DNA of 36,334 nt from Bacteroidia bacterium (GCA_026391315.1 JAPLDT010000032.1:1-36334), one strand, 5' to 3'. Positions 1 to 9,461 are shown, counted from the first letter of the stretch. Made by a program: numbers and translations. The notes: generated by a model from the letters alone, not told the origin.

Positions 1-1
1 A

Positions 2-679
2 CTCTGTTTTCATTTTCAGGAAACGGAAGGTGGACATCTGAGGAAACATGAAATAAAAAATATCATTCAGCATTATGAAACATTAAAGCAATTTCAAAAT
101 AGACAAAATGAATATGAAAAATACTTAGAATGGTTCAAAACGCTACCACTTTATTACGAGACAGAAAAATTTAGAGCTGTTCATGCTTGCTGGGATAACA
201 GAAATATTGATTTATTGCGACAAATGCTGGATAATGATAAATTAACAGACACACTGATTTACAAATCAGTAAAGAAAGGAACACCACTAAACAAAGCAAT
301 TGACGAGACGCTGAAAGGCAAAGAAATCAGAATGCCTGAAGGATTATATTTTACGGATAAGGACGGAACTAAAAGAACTGAAATAAGAATTAAATGGTGG
401 GAAGACCCTTCCCAAACGACCTATAAGAATATTAGTATGGAACCGATAGGAAAATTACCCGAAACCCTTGTTGACTTATCTCATTTTAAAAGTACAAATT
501 TTTATACGCCTGAGGACAAAATTGTATTCTTTGGACACTATTGGCTTAAAGGCGATCCCACACCTTACCGAAATAATATTTGTTGCTTAGATTATAGCAT
601 CGCTAGAGGCGGACATTTAGTTGCATACCGGCTTGATAAAGAATGTAAATTGGACGAAAGCAAGTTGATATATGTTTGA
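2..679 (+). CDS. Metallophosphoesterase (PPP/PrpE-like), 5'-truncated
   Basis: The frame is open from base 2 to the stop at 677-679, so the gene begins before the window. The 225 visible residues are the C-terminal part of a calcineurin-like phosphoesterase. VHACWD (residues about 63-68 of the visible part) fits the His-containing metal-ligand strand. FFGHYW near the end fits the conserved GH motif, and the closing CLDYSIARGGHLVAYRL stretch is typical of PPP-type prokaryotic phosphatases. The GD and GNH metal motifs would lie upstream and cannot be seen. Expected activity is metal-dependent phosphoester hydrolysis in the cytoplasm; the substrate is unknown. A TTG codon at 215 could be misread as a start, but homology-like sequence continues upstream of it. 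The composition is AT-rich compared with the starch locus. Confidence 0.75.
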   Translation, partial: LCFHFQETEGGHLRKHEIKNIIQHYETLKQFQNRQNEYEKYLEWFKTLPLYYETEKFRAVHACWDNRNIDLLRQMLDNDKLTDTLIYKSVKKGTPLNKAIDETLKGKEIRMPEGLYFTDKDGTKRTEIRIKWWEDPSQTTYKNISMEPIGKLPETLVDLSHFKSTNFYTPEDKIVFFGHYWLKGDPTPYRNNICCLDYSIARGGHLVAYRLDKECKLDESKLIYV

Positions 680-689
680 GAAATTCAGA

Positions 690-1349
690 ATGAAAAATAA
701 TATTGCGGTTTTTGGCCTTATATTATTTAGTTCTTATTTGTGGGGACAAAATACAAAAGGGATTGTTAAGTCAGTTTCAATACCAATTACTATCAAATGG
801 GTAGAACATCTGTCAGGTGACTTTTCATTTAAAAATAATTGGAGTTACCCGGAAGGGGTTTATAAAAATGAATACGGACAGTTAAGTTGCGACGGACTTT
901 GTCCCCCTGAAATTGATGCCATGAAAGATAGCACAGGTCGTATTTATGCCGACTCTTTGCGGGCATTCTATGCAATTATTGACACAACTCATCAGTCATA
1001 TTCCATCCAGTGTGAAGCGCGGTCTTATGAATACAACGGGACAAACTTTATTGAAGTAAATCGCTTAAACAATAACAGTTTCCATTGTTTTACCCTAACA
1101 AGTATCTCGACACATTGTAGCCTTAATATTGATCTCCTGCGGGATAGTTGCTATGCCACAATAGATTTGAACAGTATTGATACATCCGCCAGCGAAATTT
1201 TTTATTGCAAAAATGGGAATATTACGATAGACAAAAATCTTTGGAAAGCAGGAATAATGAAAGCTGTTTTCAGTTTTAATTTTGAAAACAAAGAGAATCC
1301 CAAAGAGCCAATTTACTGGAAAGGTAAAATTTATGCAAGATTGAATTGA
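690..1349 (+). CDS. Exported protein of unknown function
   Basis: About 219 residues. The chosen ATG at 690 gives a clean signal peptide (MKNNIAVFGLILFSSYLWGQ, probable cleavage after WGQ). An in-frame ATG at 672 would add six residues and overlap the phosphatase stop by 8 bp. The mature part has several Cys (for example CDGLCPP, and further Cys near residues 105-155) that could form disulfides in the periplasm or outside the cell. No known family is recognised. It follows the phosphoesterase directly and may be co-transcribed with it. It is AT-rich like its neighbour. Confidence is high that it is a gene, and no function is proposed. Confidence 0.6.
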   Translation: MKNNIAVFGLILFSSYLWGQNTKGIVKSVSIPITIKWVEHLSGDFSFKNNWSYPEGVYKNEYGQLSCDGLCPPEIDAMKDSTGRIYADSLRAFYAIIDTTHQSYSIQCEARSYEYNGTNFIEVNRLNNNSFHCFTLTSISTHCSLNIDLLRDSCYATIDLNSIDTSASEIFYCKNGNITIDKNLWKAGIMKAVFSFNFENKENPKEPIYWKGKIYARLN

Positions 1350-1385
1350 GATTAAATAAAATATGAATTTATTAATATCAAAGTC

Positions 1386-2918
1386 ATGAATCTAAATTGG
1401 GGTGGATGGTTATTTATCGGATTTATTCTGCTATTGCTGTGGTTTCTCAGTATGATGCTAAAGGATCCGGTTCGTTTATGCATCAAAGGCAAAAGAACTG
1501 TTGGCATTGTAGTTGCTATGACAAAGGTTGAAGATTCTCAACATGACACCTTGCGAGTACCAGTTGTTGAATTTGTCACGTCAACCGGCGAACGTGCCAG
1601 AGCCAGAAGCAGGCAATTGATCGGGTGGTCTTTATCGCGTTTGGGAGACAAGGTAACGGTATTGTACAACCCGTCAAATCCCAGTGATGCCCATCTCGTC
1701 ATGTTAAATGAATATCGTGGTGTTGTCTTTGTTCTGGGCTTTATCGCTTTTGTTATTTTTTTGTGGACAGCAGTCATTGTAAGTTCAGGGGTCTCCACAT
1801 TTGACGATCCTTTCCATCTTTTACCCAAGCTAATTGCCCACTTTCACCTGAGCTCTGTTCGTTTCCCTATTCTCTTCATTTTGTCTTTTGCGATCCCCGC
1901 GTGCGGGATAGGTACTTATTGGACATACCAATCAGCAACCAACCTGCGTGCTAACGGTATCAAGACAATAGGCCATGTCATAGGTTCCGAATGGAATAGC
2001 TCCACCTTGAGCGACGGCAGCAAAGCAACCGGTCTTTTCCCGATGATCACTTTTGAAGATGCATCAGGTGCATCTCACACCATTCGAAGATCACTTGCCA
2101 AGCCTTTGTCCCGTTTGCAAGCCGGAGAAGAGGTGGAGGTCATCTATCCTACCGGCCAGCCGGATCTGGGAGTCGTGAACACCTGGGATGAGTTTTGGCC
2201 GCCGACTCTCTTTTTTGGGTTAATGTTCATTGCATTTATTATATTGTTTCGCCTCACACTGATTGAGTCTTTGGACGCTTCAAAAAGCTGGCCAAATAGT
2301 CAGAAAAAATTAATGACAACCGGAGTTCCTGCGATAGCTATAGTACTCAGCGCTAATCCTAAAACCCGTTTACTCAAATTTCGGATCGACAAGGATCCCC
2401 AAACGCCATCTACAAAATTGGATGAGTTTATTTCGCTTGAGAATGCAATTTCTGACTGGAAACCACCTCAGACCAACGTGGAGATCCAAAAAGGGGATCA
2501 GTTTCGCGCTTATCTGGACCCACTGAAGCCATTTGATTACTACTACATCGATTTCAGCCACCGGTTAGGATCGGACCGGTTCGTCAAATCGATAGAGGAG
2601 GAAGATGCAGAGGATGATGAAAATGACAAGGTGATGGTAAGCAAACTCACTAACCTCATTACGATTTGTTCGCCTTACCTATCACCTGAAAACGCAAGTG
2701 AAATCCAAACGTTAATAACAGATAACGATCTTTGCCCGGCTTATGAAAAGCTCATAACCAGGCTTATGAACCTACCCAAACCACTTCCTGCTCCCCTTCA
2801 AAAAGTCGATTGGAATGATTTTACAGGGATCGGCGTCTACATGGGATTTGACGAAGATTCTGAAGACGATCCTGAGTTTTGGAAGAAGTTTCAAACTTTT
2901 ACGAAAGAACTAAATTGA
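1386..2918 (+). CDS. DUF3592-like membrane protein with acidic C-terminal extension
   Basis: 510 residues. Hydrophobic segments near residues 6-25, 112-135, 158-180 and 270-292 suggest four membrane helices. Between helices 1 and 2, and again between 3 and 4, lies a small beta-rich unit with the pattern G-x-V-(15-30)-P-V-V/M-I-x-F ... G-D-x-V-x-V-x-Y-(N/P). This is the duplicated soluble module of DUF3592 proteins. The C-terminal 200 residues look soluble, with a very acidic stretch (EEEDAEDDENDK, about 402-413) and another acidic run near the end. The biochemical role of the family is unknown. The gene is more GC-rich than both neighbours and starts 36 bp after the previous stop. Confidence 0.6.
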   Translation: MNLNWGGWLFIGFILLLLWFLSMMLKDPVRLCIKGKRTVGIVVAMTKVEDSQHDTLRVPVVEFVTSTGERARARSRQLIGWSLSRLGDKVTVLYNPSNPSDAHLVMLNEYRGVVFVLGFIAFVIFLWTAVIVSSGVSTFDDPFHLLPKLIAHFHLSSVRFPILFILSFAIPACGIGTYWTYQSATNLRANGIKTIGHVIGSEWNSSTLSDGSKATGLFPMITFEDASGASHTIRRSLAKPLSRLQAGEEVEVIYPTGQPDLGVVNTWDEFWPPTLFFGLMFIAFIILFRLTLIESLDASKSWPNSQKKLMTTGVPAIAIVLSANPKTRLLKFRIDKDPQTPSTKLDEFISLENAISDWKPPQTNVEIQKGDQFRAYLDPLKPFDYYYIDFSHRLGSDRFVKSIEEEDAEDDENDKVMVSKLTNLITICSPYLSPENASEIQTLITDNDLCPAYEKLITRLMNLPKPLPAPLQKVDWNDFTGIGVYMGFDEDSEDDPEFWKKFQTFTKELN

Positions 2919-2949
2919 TCTGCTTGAGAAAAGCTTCAAATATTTTAAC

Positions 2950-3381
2950 ATGGTACTTACTGAAGAAAATTATAGAGAAAGAATAAATTCTTTTTCAGAA
3001 AATGAATGGAGACAATTAATTGAATTAATCCCATTGGTGGAGAAGACACAAAAGTTTGGTGAAATGGCTGGTGGAGAAAAAGTCGAAAATGGTGTCATAA
3101 TAATGCCCTATTGGAATCAAAATGCCATAGTTTCTCAATTTCAGGAAATTGTTTATAACATACCGATCTTTATAAGTTTTGATTGGGGTTCATGGGAAGA
3201 GGGACGAATAATCGCAAGAGATGAAAATTTTGATTTTGACACTATCGAGATTCCAACAAAATGTAAGTTAATAACAGCAATAATAAGAAATGACAGGTTT
3301 TGTGATGGAGCCTTAATTGAAGCTTTTGAATCCGGACTAATCTTAAAAATTCTAAGATCAATAAAAAATCAAATAATTTAA
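2950..3381 (+). CDS. DUF6508-like protein
   Basis: 143 residues with no signal peptide or membrane segment. The C-terminal segment (K-LITAIIRNDRFCDGALIEAF followed by ESGLILKILR) closely fits what I remember of DUF6508: a conserved RxDRFCxG, then AFxxGLIxxIL. The middle contains IIMPYW and FDWGSWEEGR, also in keeping with that family. The function is unknown and the protein is probably cytoplasmic. It begins 31 bp after the DUF3592-like gene, ends in a convergent intergenic region and is strongly AT-rich. The family name comes from memory of the motif and should be checked with an HMM. Confidence 0.6.
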   Translation: MVLTEENYRERINSFSENEWRQLIELIPLVEKTQKFGEMAGGEKVENGVIIMPYWNQNAIVSQFQEIVYNIPIFISFDWGSWEEGRIIARDENFDFDTIEIPTKCKLITAIIRNDRFCDGALIEAFESGLILKILRSIKNQII

Positions 3382-3420
3382 TACGATCTTTAGCTTTCTA
3401 TTAAGAATTATAATATTACT

Positions 3421-3444
3421 GCCAAATTCGGTTGGCTTAATTTT
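3421..3444 (+). terminator. Weak stem-loop between convergent genes
   Basis: GCCAA (3421-3425) pairs with TTGGC (3432-3436) across a 6-base loop and is followed by TTAATTTT. It lies 40 bp after the DUF6508-like stop, in the convergent gap 3382-3617. The stem is short, so the call is tentative. Nothing else clear was found in this gap. Confidence 0.3.
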
Positions 3445-3617
3445 AGTTTGACCTCATTCATGCGATCCCTTTTAAATACACGGCCCCCTCAATAGTTGAC
3501 TATTTATCTTCCCGTTTCAGAATACCAACAAAACGGCATATTTCACCGCTGTTAGTCATTCCCTCCAACACAACAAGAAGCCCACCTAAAAAAAGGTTGA
3601 AGCTCTTTTTCATTCCA

Positions 3618-6413
3618 TTAGTACTTGATGATCTTCTTTGACTCGCTTTGCCCTTTTTGGTTTACTACCTGAATTAGATAATTTCCACGTTGCAGATCTC
3701 CCAAAAAGAGCTCCAGACCAGAGTTTTCAGTTCCGGGCAGAATGAGCTCCTTAATCATGGTCCCATTCATCGAATAGACGACAATCCGTGAAAGTGGCAA
3801 CACAGAAGAAATTTTCAGTGTTTCACTCACAGGATTGGGCCAGATCACAAAGCCCGCTTCAGGTTTGGGCAAAACATCCACTTCGGTTGTGATATTGGGT
3901 TTCGAAAAATTCACAGTCGAATAGAGCCTGAATTCGCCGGGTGCTAAAATCAGGTTCTGATTGGTATTGGAGGCATCCAGGGTAGCGTCTGTAAAATATT
4001 CGTACCAGGTACCTGCTTTCTGGAACTGGATGGTCAGGGTGGTGGATGCAACGCCAAAATTGCCTGCAATCAAAACGTTCTCACCGTTCAGATTGAGTTT
4101 GAGCCATTTCAGATCACTTGAAAGTGAGTAGCTGAAATCAGTTGTTTTGAAGATAGGGGAGGTTTTCTTGAGATAGAAAAGTTTCGCCATCACGCGAAAG
4201 AGATAGGTGCGGGCCGGTTGATCAACATAGTTCCACTTTACCGGTTTCTCGCTTAAGCGTCCACCTCCAAAATCAATCGAATAATCATAGCCAAGCTCGC
4301 CGAATTGCCAGATCATTTTCGGACCGGGAATTGGTATAAAGAGTGCTGCCGTCAGCGCAGCCCTTTTGTAAGCCGTGGTACTATCCTTGATATTGTATCC
4401 ACTCTGGGAATTCCCGTAGGTGATGCATTTGTAGGCGATCCGCTCCTCATCGTGGCTCTCCATGTATCCAACTGCTGCAGCCTTGTTCCAGGTACGGGCA
4501 GTGTAGGAAGCCCAGGTGAAATCTGATTTTCCGTTTTCGTTGTAGCCCATGGCCGCCTCCGAGCAGTTGCTGTTGGAATTGGCCCATAGAAGTATTCCAT
4601 TTCCGGATTCTACCAACTCCTTTTCTTCGGGATTATCTGAAAGATGTTCAAAGATAACCAGCGCTCCCGGTTTACGTTTCCGCACTTCACCGGCCATTCG
4701 TTCCAGGTTGAAGATGCGCTGCGGATCGTATTTACTCCCCCAGGGATCGGAACTATCCTTGATATTGTTGGAGAATCCTTTGGTAAAGTCATAGCGAAAT
4801 CCGTCCACCTTGTATTCGTTCATCCAGTAGGAGGCAATGCTGTCGACCAGTTCGCGCGTAGCCTGACTGTCGTGGTTAAAATCATAGCCCCACTGTGCAT
4901 CCGGATTGGTGAAGTTGCTTTTTACGTTGTACCACGGGTTTTGTGTTGATGGATTTGCTCCATCAAAATAGAGTTGTACAAAAGGACTCTGACCGTAAGA
5001 ATGGTTCAATACCAGGTCCATCACTACAGCTATGCCGCGTTGATGACACTGATCTACCAATTTTTTCAGTTCATCGGCCGGACCGTAATATTTGTCTGCG
5101 GCAAAGTAGAAGGAGGGATTGTACCCCCAACTGCTGTTGCCTTCAAATTCATTGACCGGCATCAGTTCGAGTACATTTACTTTAAGGTCTTTGAGATAGT
5201 CGAGATGGCTGGCCATGCCGGCAAAGCTGTGTTTGGCATCAAAATCACGAACCAGTGCTTCGTAAATGATGCAAGTGTCAGCAGCAGGCGGCGTAAATTG
5301 TGCCGTCTGCCAGCTGTATTTTGTCTTGTTGGGCTGAAGCACAGAAACAATGCCGTCAGTATTCCCGGTAGGGTAGGCGAGCAGGTTTGGATAGGTAGCG
5401 GTGTTGATGTATTTATCGTTCCAGGGATCCAGAATCTTGTCGGTATAGGGATCCGCGATTTTGAGCGTACCATCCACCAGATATTGGAAGGAATACTCTT
5501 TCCCCGGGGTTAGTTTGTCGATTTTTAGCCAGAAGTAATCTCCATCCCTTTTCATTCTTGAAGTTGACGATGGACGCCAGTCGTTGAAATCTCCCACCAC
5601 GAATACATTTTGTTTGAAAGGTGCCCACAAGACCAGCAAAGCAGATTGCGTATCGGGATAATTGATCCCCTTTTTTACTCCGGCAGGCCGTGTTTCGGTC
5701 ACCTCACTGCCCAAGACGTGAACATAAACAGAATCTACGATGGTTTTGGCTACAGTAATTGCCTTGGCTTTGATCCAGTAATCTCCTGTCGGGATATTAA
5801 AATTATAGGAGATAGAGGTTCCGGTAAGGAAGATAATTTTCTTATTGTTCAAATACAATTCCAGATCAGCCGGGGCTGATGAGTTTGCTACAAATGGAAT
5901 ACTGGCATATTGCTGATAGACCTGATTCTTTATTGGTTGCTGAATGACGAAGTTGAGTCCGGCCCCAAAAACATCGAGCAAAATGTCTTTTCCTCCAGTA
6001 TCTTTTCCTTCCAGATAATTGCCATTGACAGTCACCCCACTTCGAAAAACCAACGCGATCTTAAGAATGACCTCTCCGGCAGGAACCGCAAAATATTGCC
6101 TGATATCCGGCGTCAGGGTGATCTGGTAAGAATTGGCTGTAACTCGTATCATTTTTGCCTTGTCTACATTGACTCCCCAACCTGCTACCACATATTTCCA
6201 GTCGGTACTGGAGGTACTCTTGTCAGTAATGACTCCGATGTGGGCATAGACATCGCCTGTATAATCTTTCAACCCCGCCGTACCTTTTGTCGCATCATAG
6301 GTAATTGTTACGGATTGATTGTCATTGGGTAAAGCAGGATTGGCCGTTACAATCTGAGCAACTCCTGATTTTGAAAAAAGAAGCAGGACAAGCAATAGGG
6401 AGAGGGTTCTCAT
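3618..6413 (-). CDS. Secreted GH13 alpha-amylase with T9SS C-terminal sorting domain
   Basis: 931 residues from the ATG at 6413. A more upstream ATG at 6467 puts 18 unlikely residues ahead of the signal peptide MRTLSLLLVLLLFSKSGVAQ. Order of parts: signal peptide 1-20, a beta-rich N-terminal domain (21-155), an Ig-like segment, a CBM48-like domain containing VFVVGDFNDW, a GH13 barrel (about 375-740), a beta domain, and a T9SS type-A domain over the last 75 residues (WPNPVSETLKI to a Lys-rich end). Catalytic residues are visible: nucleophile Asp542 in GFRYDF, acid/base Glu589 in IFEHL and Asp655 in ESHDEER; DLVLNH is region I. It should cut alpha-1,4-glucans outside the cell or at its surface, filling the role of SusG. 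It is last in the sus operon direction but separated from it by a terminator, so it is probably expressed at a lower level or from its own promoter. Confidence 0.92.
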   Translation of the reverse strand: MRTLSLLLVLLLFSKSGVAQIVTANPALPNDNQSVTITYDATKGTAGLKDYTGDVYAHIGVITDKSTSSTDWKYVVAGWGVNVDKAKMIRVTANSYQITLTPDIRQYFAVPAGEVILKIALVFRSGVTVNGNYLEGKDTGGKDILLDVFGAGLNFVIQQPIKNQVYQQYASIPFVANSSAPADLELYLNNKKIIFLTGTSISYNFNIPTGDYWIKAKAITVAKTIVDSVYVHVLGSEVTETRPAGVKKGINYPDTQSALLVLWAPFKQNVFVVGDFNDWRPSSTSRMKRDGDYFWLKIDKLTPGKEYSFQYLVDGTLKIADPYTDKILDPWNDKYINTATYPNLLAYPTGNTDGIVSVLQPNKTKYSWQTAQFTPPAADTCIIYEALVRDFDAKHSFAGMASHLDYLKDLKVNVLELMPVNEFEGNSSWGYNPSFYFAADKYYGPADELKKLVDQCHQRGIAVVMDLVLNHSYGQSPFVQLYFDGANPSTQNPWYNVKSNFTNPDAQWGYDFNHDSQATRELVDSIASYWMNEYKVDGFRYDFTKGFSNNIKDSSDPWGSKYDPQRIFNLERMAGEVRKRKPGALVIFEHLSDNPEEKELVESGNGILLWANSNSNCSEAAMGYNENGKSDFTWASYTARTWNKAAAVGYMESHDEERIAYKCITYGNSQSGYNIKDSTTAYKRAALTAALFIPIPGPKMIWQFGELGYDYSIDFGGGRLSEKPVKWNYVDQPARTYLFRVMAKLFYLKKTSPIFKTTDFSYSLSSDLKWLKLNLNGENVLIAGNFGVASTTLTIQFQKAGTWYEYFTDATLDASNTNQNLILAPGEFRLYSTVNFSKPNITTEVDVLPKPEAGFVIWPNPVSETLKISSVLPLSRIVVYSMNGTMIKELILPGTENSGLELFLGDLQRGNYLIQVVNQKGQSESKKIIKY

Positions 6414-6469
6414 AAGCAGGGAATATGTATGGAACAGATGGTTAAAAATACGCAAAAATGATACCAAAT

Positions 6470-6504
6470 AAAAAAGGAGGGCACTTGAACGTTGCCCCCC
6501 CTTT
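6470..6504 (-). terminator. Rho-independent terminator after the susCDEF genes
   Basis: On the minus strand AAAGGGGGGGCA (6504-6493) pairs with TGCCCTCCTTT (6483-6473), with one bulged G and one G-U pair, around a 9-base loop; T residues follow (6475-6470). It starts 16 bp past the susF-like stop and lies about 57 bp before the amylase start, so amylase transcription needs readthrough or a separate promoter. Confidence 0.8.
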
Positions 6505-6520
6505 AAATCAATTGTATCAA

Positions 6521-8374
6521 TTAGTTCTTCGTAACTGTGCAGGAAGGAACAGCTTTCAGAACATCAAGTGTAAGCGTATAATTACCAGCAACAGCGATAG
6601 GAATGTTGTCTCCGCCGTTGGTAAGTGCAGAGAGATTCAAACCACCCAGGTTAACCGCCCAATCGTCGTTGGCCCTGAATTTAATAGCTCCGACCGTCAG
6701 GTTCAAAGTGACTTTGAGCACCTTGTTGGTTGCATCCCAGGTCATGTTGGTATCTGTTCCCCAACCGCCCGGAGTAGCATCCCCGATAACGCCCCATCTG
6801 TTTGCTGTGTAGGTGTATGCGTTAGGATGGCTCAAGTCGAGCGTGATGGCATAATCAGACTCCAGAGAAACAGGAATATTGGCAGCGCCGGCACCCAGGG
6901 TTCCATCAGCCTTGTCGCTTCCGTAATTCAACCCCCAGTCGTGGTTGGCCCTGAATTTGATGCTGGCGGCAGTTAAGTGCAACACACCTTGCCAGATACG
7001 TTGGGTAGGACTGTATGCCAAAGCTGTTTCATCGCCCCATCCCAGAGGAGATGCATCACCGATGACACCCCACGCCGTCTTAACAGCGGTATAGGTCATG
7101 GCTGTTGCGTCAGCATTCAATTTATAGTAACCAGCAGTTGAGGTCATGTTTCCGCCATTGGCATCCAGTTTGCCTGCTCCGCCGTCACCATAATTTGGCC
7201 CGTTCCAGTTGGGTTGGGTGGCAAATTTCCATTGGTTGGCAGCATTGGCCATGTAGATATATCCTTCTAGTTTGTCGCCGGCAGCAATGGTACTGATAAC
7301 CTGCGGAGACTTGTCAGGAGACCAGTCGGCAAAGGTTGTTCCCGGATAGCTGGCTGCAACATAGTCACCAGGAATGTTCCAGGTTAAAATATCTGGCAGA
7401 GTTGTGAATTGAATGTCTGCGCCATAAGCTGTTCCAATGCTGTTGGTAGCATAAGCACGTACGTGATAAGTGGTGAATTTCTGGAGAGCCGTGAGCGTGC
7501 TGACAAATGCCCCCAGTCCTGTACCGCCGTCAATTATAGTTCCGGTGATGGTAGGATTGGCAGTTGTACCCCAGGCAAGACCTCTTGCTGAAACAGTTCC
7601 GCCGCCATCATAAGTGACAGCTCCACCAGAAACAGCTCCGGTTTTACCAATAGCTGTAACAGCTGTTGTGGTGACAACCGGCAGGTCAACCAGCGTCTTA
7701 AAGGAAACGACAGCACCATAACCTGTTCCTGCGCTATTGGTTGCATATGCACGAACATAATAGGTCGTATTTCCCTTCAGACTTGTAAGTGCACTTGTAA
7801 AAGCGCCAGTGCCTTTTGAATCTGAGGTCTTGGTATCAGCCACAGTAGGTGTCTGATTTGTACTGCTGAAACATATACCGCGTGCAGTTACTTCTGCTCC
7901 TCCTGAAACTGTAATGTTTCCGCCACTGGCCGCTGCATTACCCGTGATTGCGGTTATTGCTACCGTAGTCAGGGTTGGAACGACCGGAAGTGTCGTAAAG
8001 TTAACTTCTTCACCGTAAACAGTACCGCTGGCAGTTGTAGCATAAGCCCGGGCATAATACTTGGTGGCATAAGCCAGACCTGGCAAAGTAACATTAAAGG
8101 TTGCCGTGGTAGCTGTTCCCGCATACGCGACTTTTGTATTGGAGGTTGTCGGAACCGGTGCGGTATTGTAGCAAATCCCCTTCTCAATTAAGCCTTCGCC
8201 TTGTTCAACAACAAATCCAACAACGGTTGCAGCATCAGATTTGATGTTCAGTGTCTGGGAGGTAGCCATCGTTGCAGGTAACCTTACATTCGATGTTTCC
8301 TTGGTACATGCAGCGAAAACTAAGGCTGCAATTACCATGATGCCCAATATTCTATTTAACGTTTTTCTTTTCAT
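6521..8374 (-). CDS. SusF/SusE-like outer-membrane starch-binding lipoprotein with three FN3-like repeats
   Basis: 617 residues. The lipobox is LVFAAC with Cys23, followed by TKE, which suits surface export. Residues about 33-130, 131-228 and 229-327 are three repeats of a fibronectin-III-like domain, each ending in a copy of YYVRAYATNSxGTxYG then F-TTLP. Residues about 330-430, 434-525 and 526-617 are three SusE/SusF-type starch-binding modules; the last two begin WGVIGDA(S/T)P-x-GWG and carry KFRAN(H/D)DW. The protein should sit on the cell surface and hold maltodextrin chains near the SusCD pore. The FN3-like string probably acts as a spacer. It begins 20 bp after susE, in the same operon. 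Confidence 0.88.
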   Translation of the reverse strand: MKRKTLNRILGIMVIAALVFAACTKETSNVRLPATMATSQTLNIKSDAATVVGFVVEQGEGLIEKGICYNTAPVPTTSNTKVAYAGTATTATFNVTLPGLAYATKYYARAYATTASGTVYGEEVNFTTLPVVPTLTTVAITAITGNAAASGGNITVSGGAEVTARGICFSSTNQTPTVADTKTSDSKGTGAFTSALTSLKGNTTYYVRAYATNSAGTGYGAVVSFKTLVDLPVVTTTAVTAIGKTGAVSGGAVTYDGGGTVSARGLAWGTTANPTITGTIIDGGTGLGAFVSTLTALQKFTTYHVRAYATNSIGTAYGADIQFTTLPDILTWNIPGDYVAASYPGTTFADWSPDKSPQVISTIAAGDKLEGYIYMANAANQWKFATQPNWNGPNYGDGGAGKLDANGGNMTSTAGYYKLNADATAMTYTAVKTAWGVIGDASPLGWGDETALAYSPTQRIWQGVLHLTAASIKFRANHDWGLNYGSDKADGTLGAGAANIPVSLESDYAITLDLSHPNAYTYTANRWGVIGDATPGGWGTDTNMTWDATNKVLKVTLNLTVGAIKFRANDDWAVNLGGLNLSALTNGGDNIPIAVAGNYTLTLDVLKAVPSCTVTKN

Positions 8375-8394
8375 TTGAATCTAATTTAAACGGT

Positions 8395-9438
8395 TCAATT
8401 GGTTGGAGTAAAAACTACCTTCATCGGCGTTGTTTCCAGGTATAGTTTGATGATATACTTACCGGGAGCAATATCCTTGATATCCTGGCTATCTGTTTTG
8501 CCGTCATTCTGGTACAAATTGTTAAGGTCATGGCCTGCAGGATTGTACGCGACATTTACGGCAGCCCAACTATTGTGAGTACGGAATTTGATACCTCCTG
8601 CAGTAACGGTTTTTGTAATATTCCAGGTATGGTCAGTGAAATTATAGGCCATTTTGGTATCATTGTCCCAGCCACCTACTGCATCGCCAATGATTCCAAT
8701 GGTCACATCTGCGATGGTCATCTTCATTATGCCAGTATTGATATCGACGGTCATGTTGTAACCACCTGCATCCAGTTTGATGGCAGGGCCACCTTCAGTA
8801 AGGTCGCAGGAAATTGCACCTGCTGCCAAAACGCCTCCATATTTTTTACCGTCATCGTTGTTGGTAAACTGGAAGGCAGTTCCGTCGGTATAGATCCATC
8901 CGGTGTATACCTTGTTGTCGGCTGCGGAAACAACACCCTGTAGTTTCGATGCTACAGTGAATGACAAGGTCGGAGGACCATACAGGGTAACATCGGCATT
9001 TTTAACAGGAGAGTTGTACACAAAAGATCCCGTTCCACTGCTTAAAGAGAGGACAGAGCGGATGCGGAAATCAATTGAGGAGACTTGATCGGCAGTGAAT
9101 TTTTTTAATAAAATTCCGTCGAGATCACCCACAGAAATTTTCAAGGAAAGACACTGTTTGTCACTCATGATCAAAATGGGATCTGCAAAATTGGTTCCCT
9201 TGGCGCAAGCTTCCAGGTAATAGGTCACTGAAGCCTGGAATCCTGGATCCACGGCAGTTCCAACAAATTCAAGCATATTCACTCCATTGGCCCTTTTTAA
9301 AGTTAAATTGGGAACACTTGAAATTGTTGGTGCAATTGGGTTGTCCATCAAAACAGCCTTTGTTCCTTCCTTCTGGCAAGAAAACAAAAGTCCGGTCAAC
9401 CCAATGAGAGTCAGATATATAAATATTTTTTTATTCAT
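8395..9438 (-). CDS. susE: SusE-like outer-membrane lipoprotein
   Basis: 347 residues. Lipobox LLFSC with Cys21, followed by QKEG, a Bacteroidota surface-export type of start. Residues about 30-150 form an N-terminal Ig-like SusE domain, with the conserved opening about APTISSVPNLTLKRANG. The rest forms two SusE/F starch-binding modules; the second starts IGIIGDAVGGWDNDTKM and contains GGIKFRTHNSW. The expected role is non-catalytic binding of maltodextrins at the cell surface. It lies between susD (23 bp upstream) and the larger susF-like gene (20 bp downstream), clearly in one transcription unit. Confidence 0.85.
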   Translation of the reverse strand: MNKKIFIYLTLIGLTGLLFSCQKEGTKAVLMDNPIAPTISSVPNLTLKRANGVNMLEFVGTAVDPGFQASVTYYLEACAKGTNFADPILIMSDKQCLSLKISVGDLDGILLKKFTADQVSSIDFRIRSVLSLSSGTGSFVYNSPVKNADVTLYGPPTLSFTVASKLQGVVSAADNKVYTGWIYTDGTAFQFTNNDDGKKYGGVLAAGAISCDLTEGGPAIKLDAGGYNMTVDINTGIMKMTIADVTIGIIGDAVGGWDNDTKMAYNFTDHTWNITKTVTAGGIKFRTHNSWAAVNVAYNPAGHDLNNLYQNDGKTDSQDIKDIAPGKYIIKLYLETTPMKVVFTPTN

Positions 9439-9461
9439 TGCTCAAAAATTTAGCGGTTTAA

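Noticed and set aside
6484-6495. GAACGTTG shared between the amylase-upstream terminator loop and 14218-14226, as a possible operator
   Set aside because: Eight bases with a short palindrome is likely by chance, and the first copy lies in a terminator loop.
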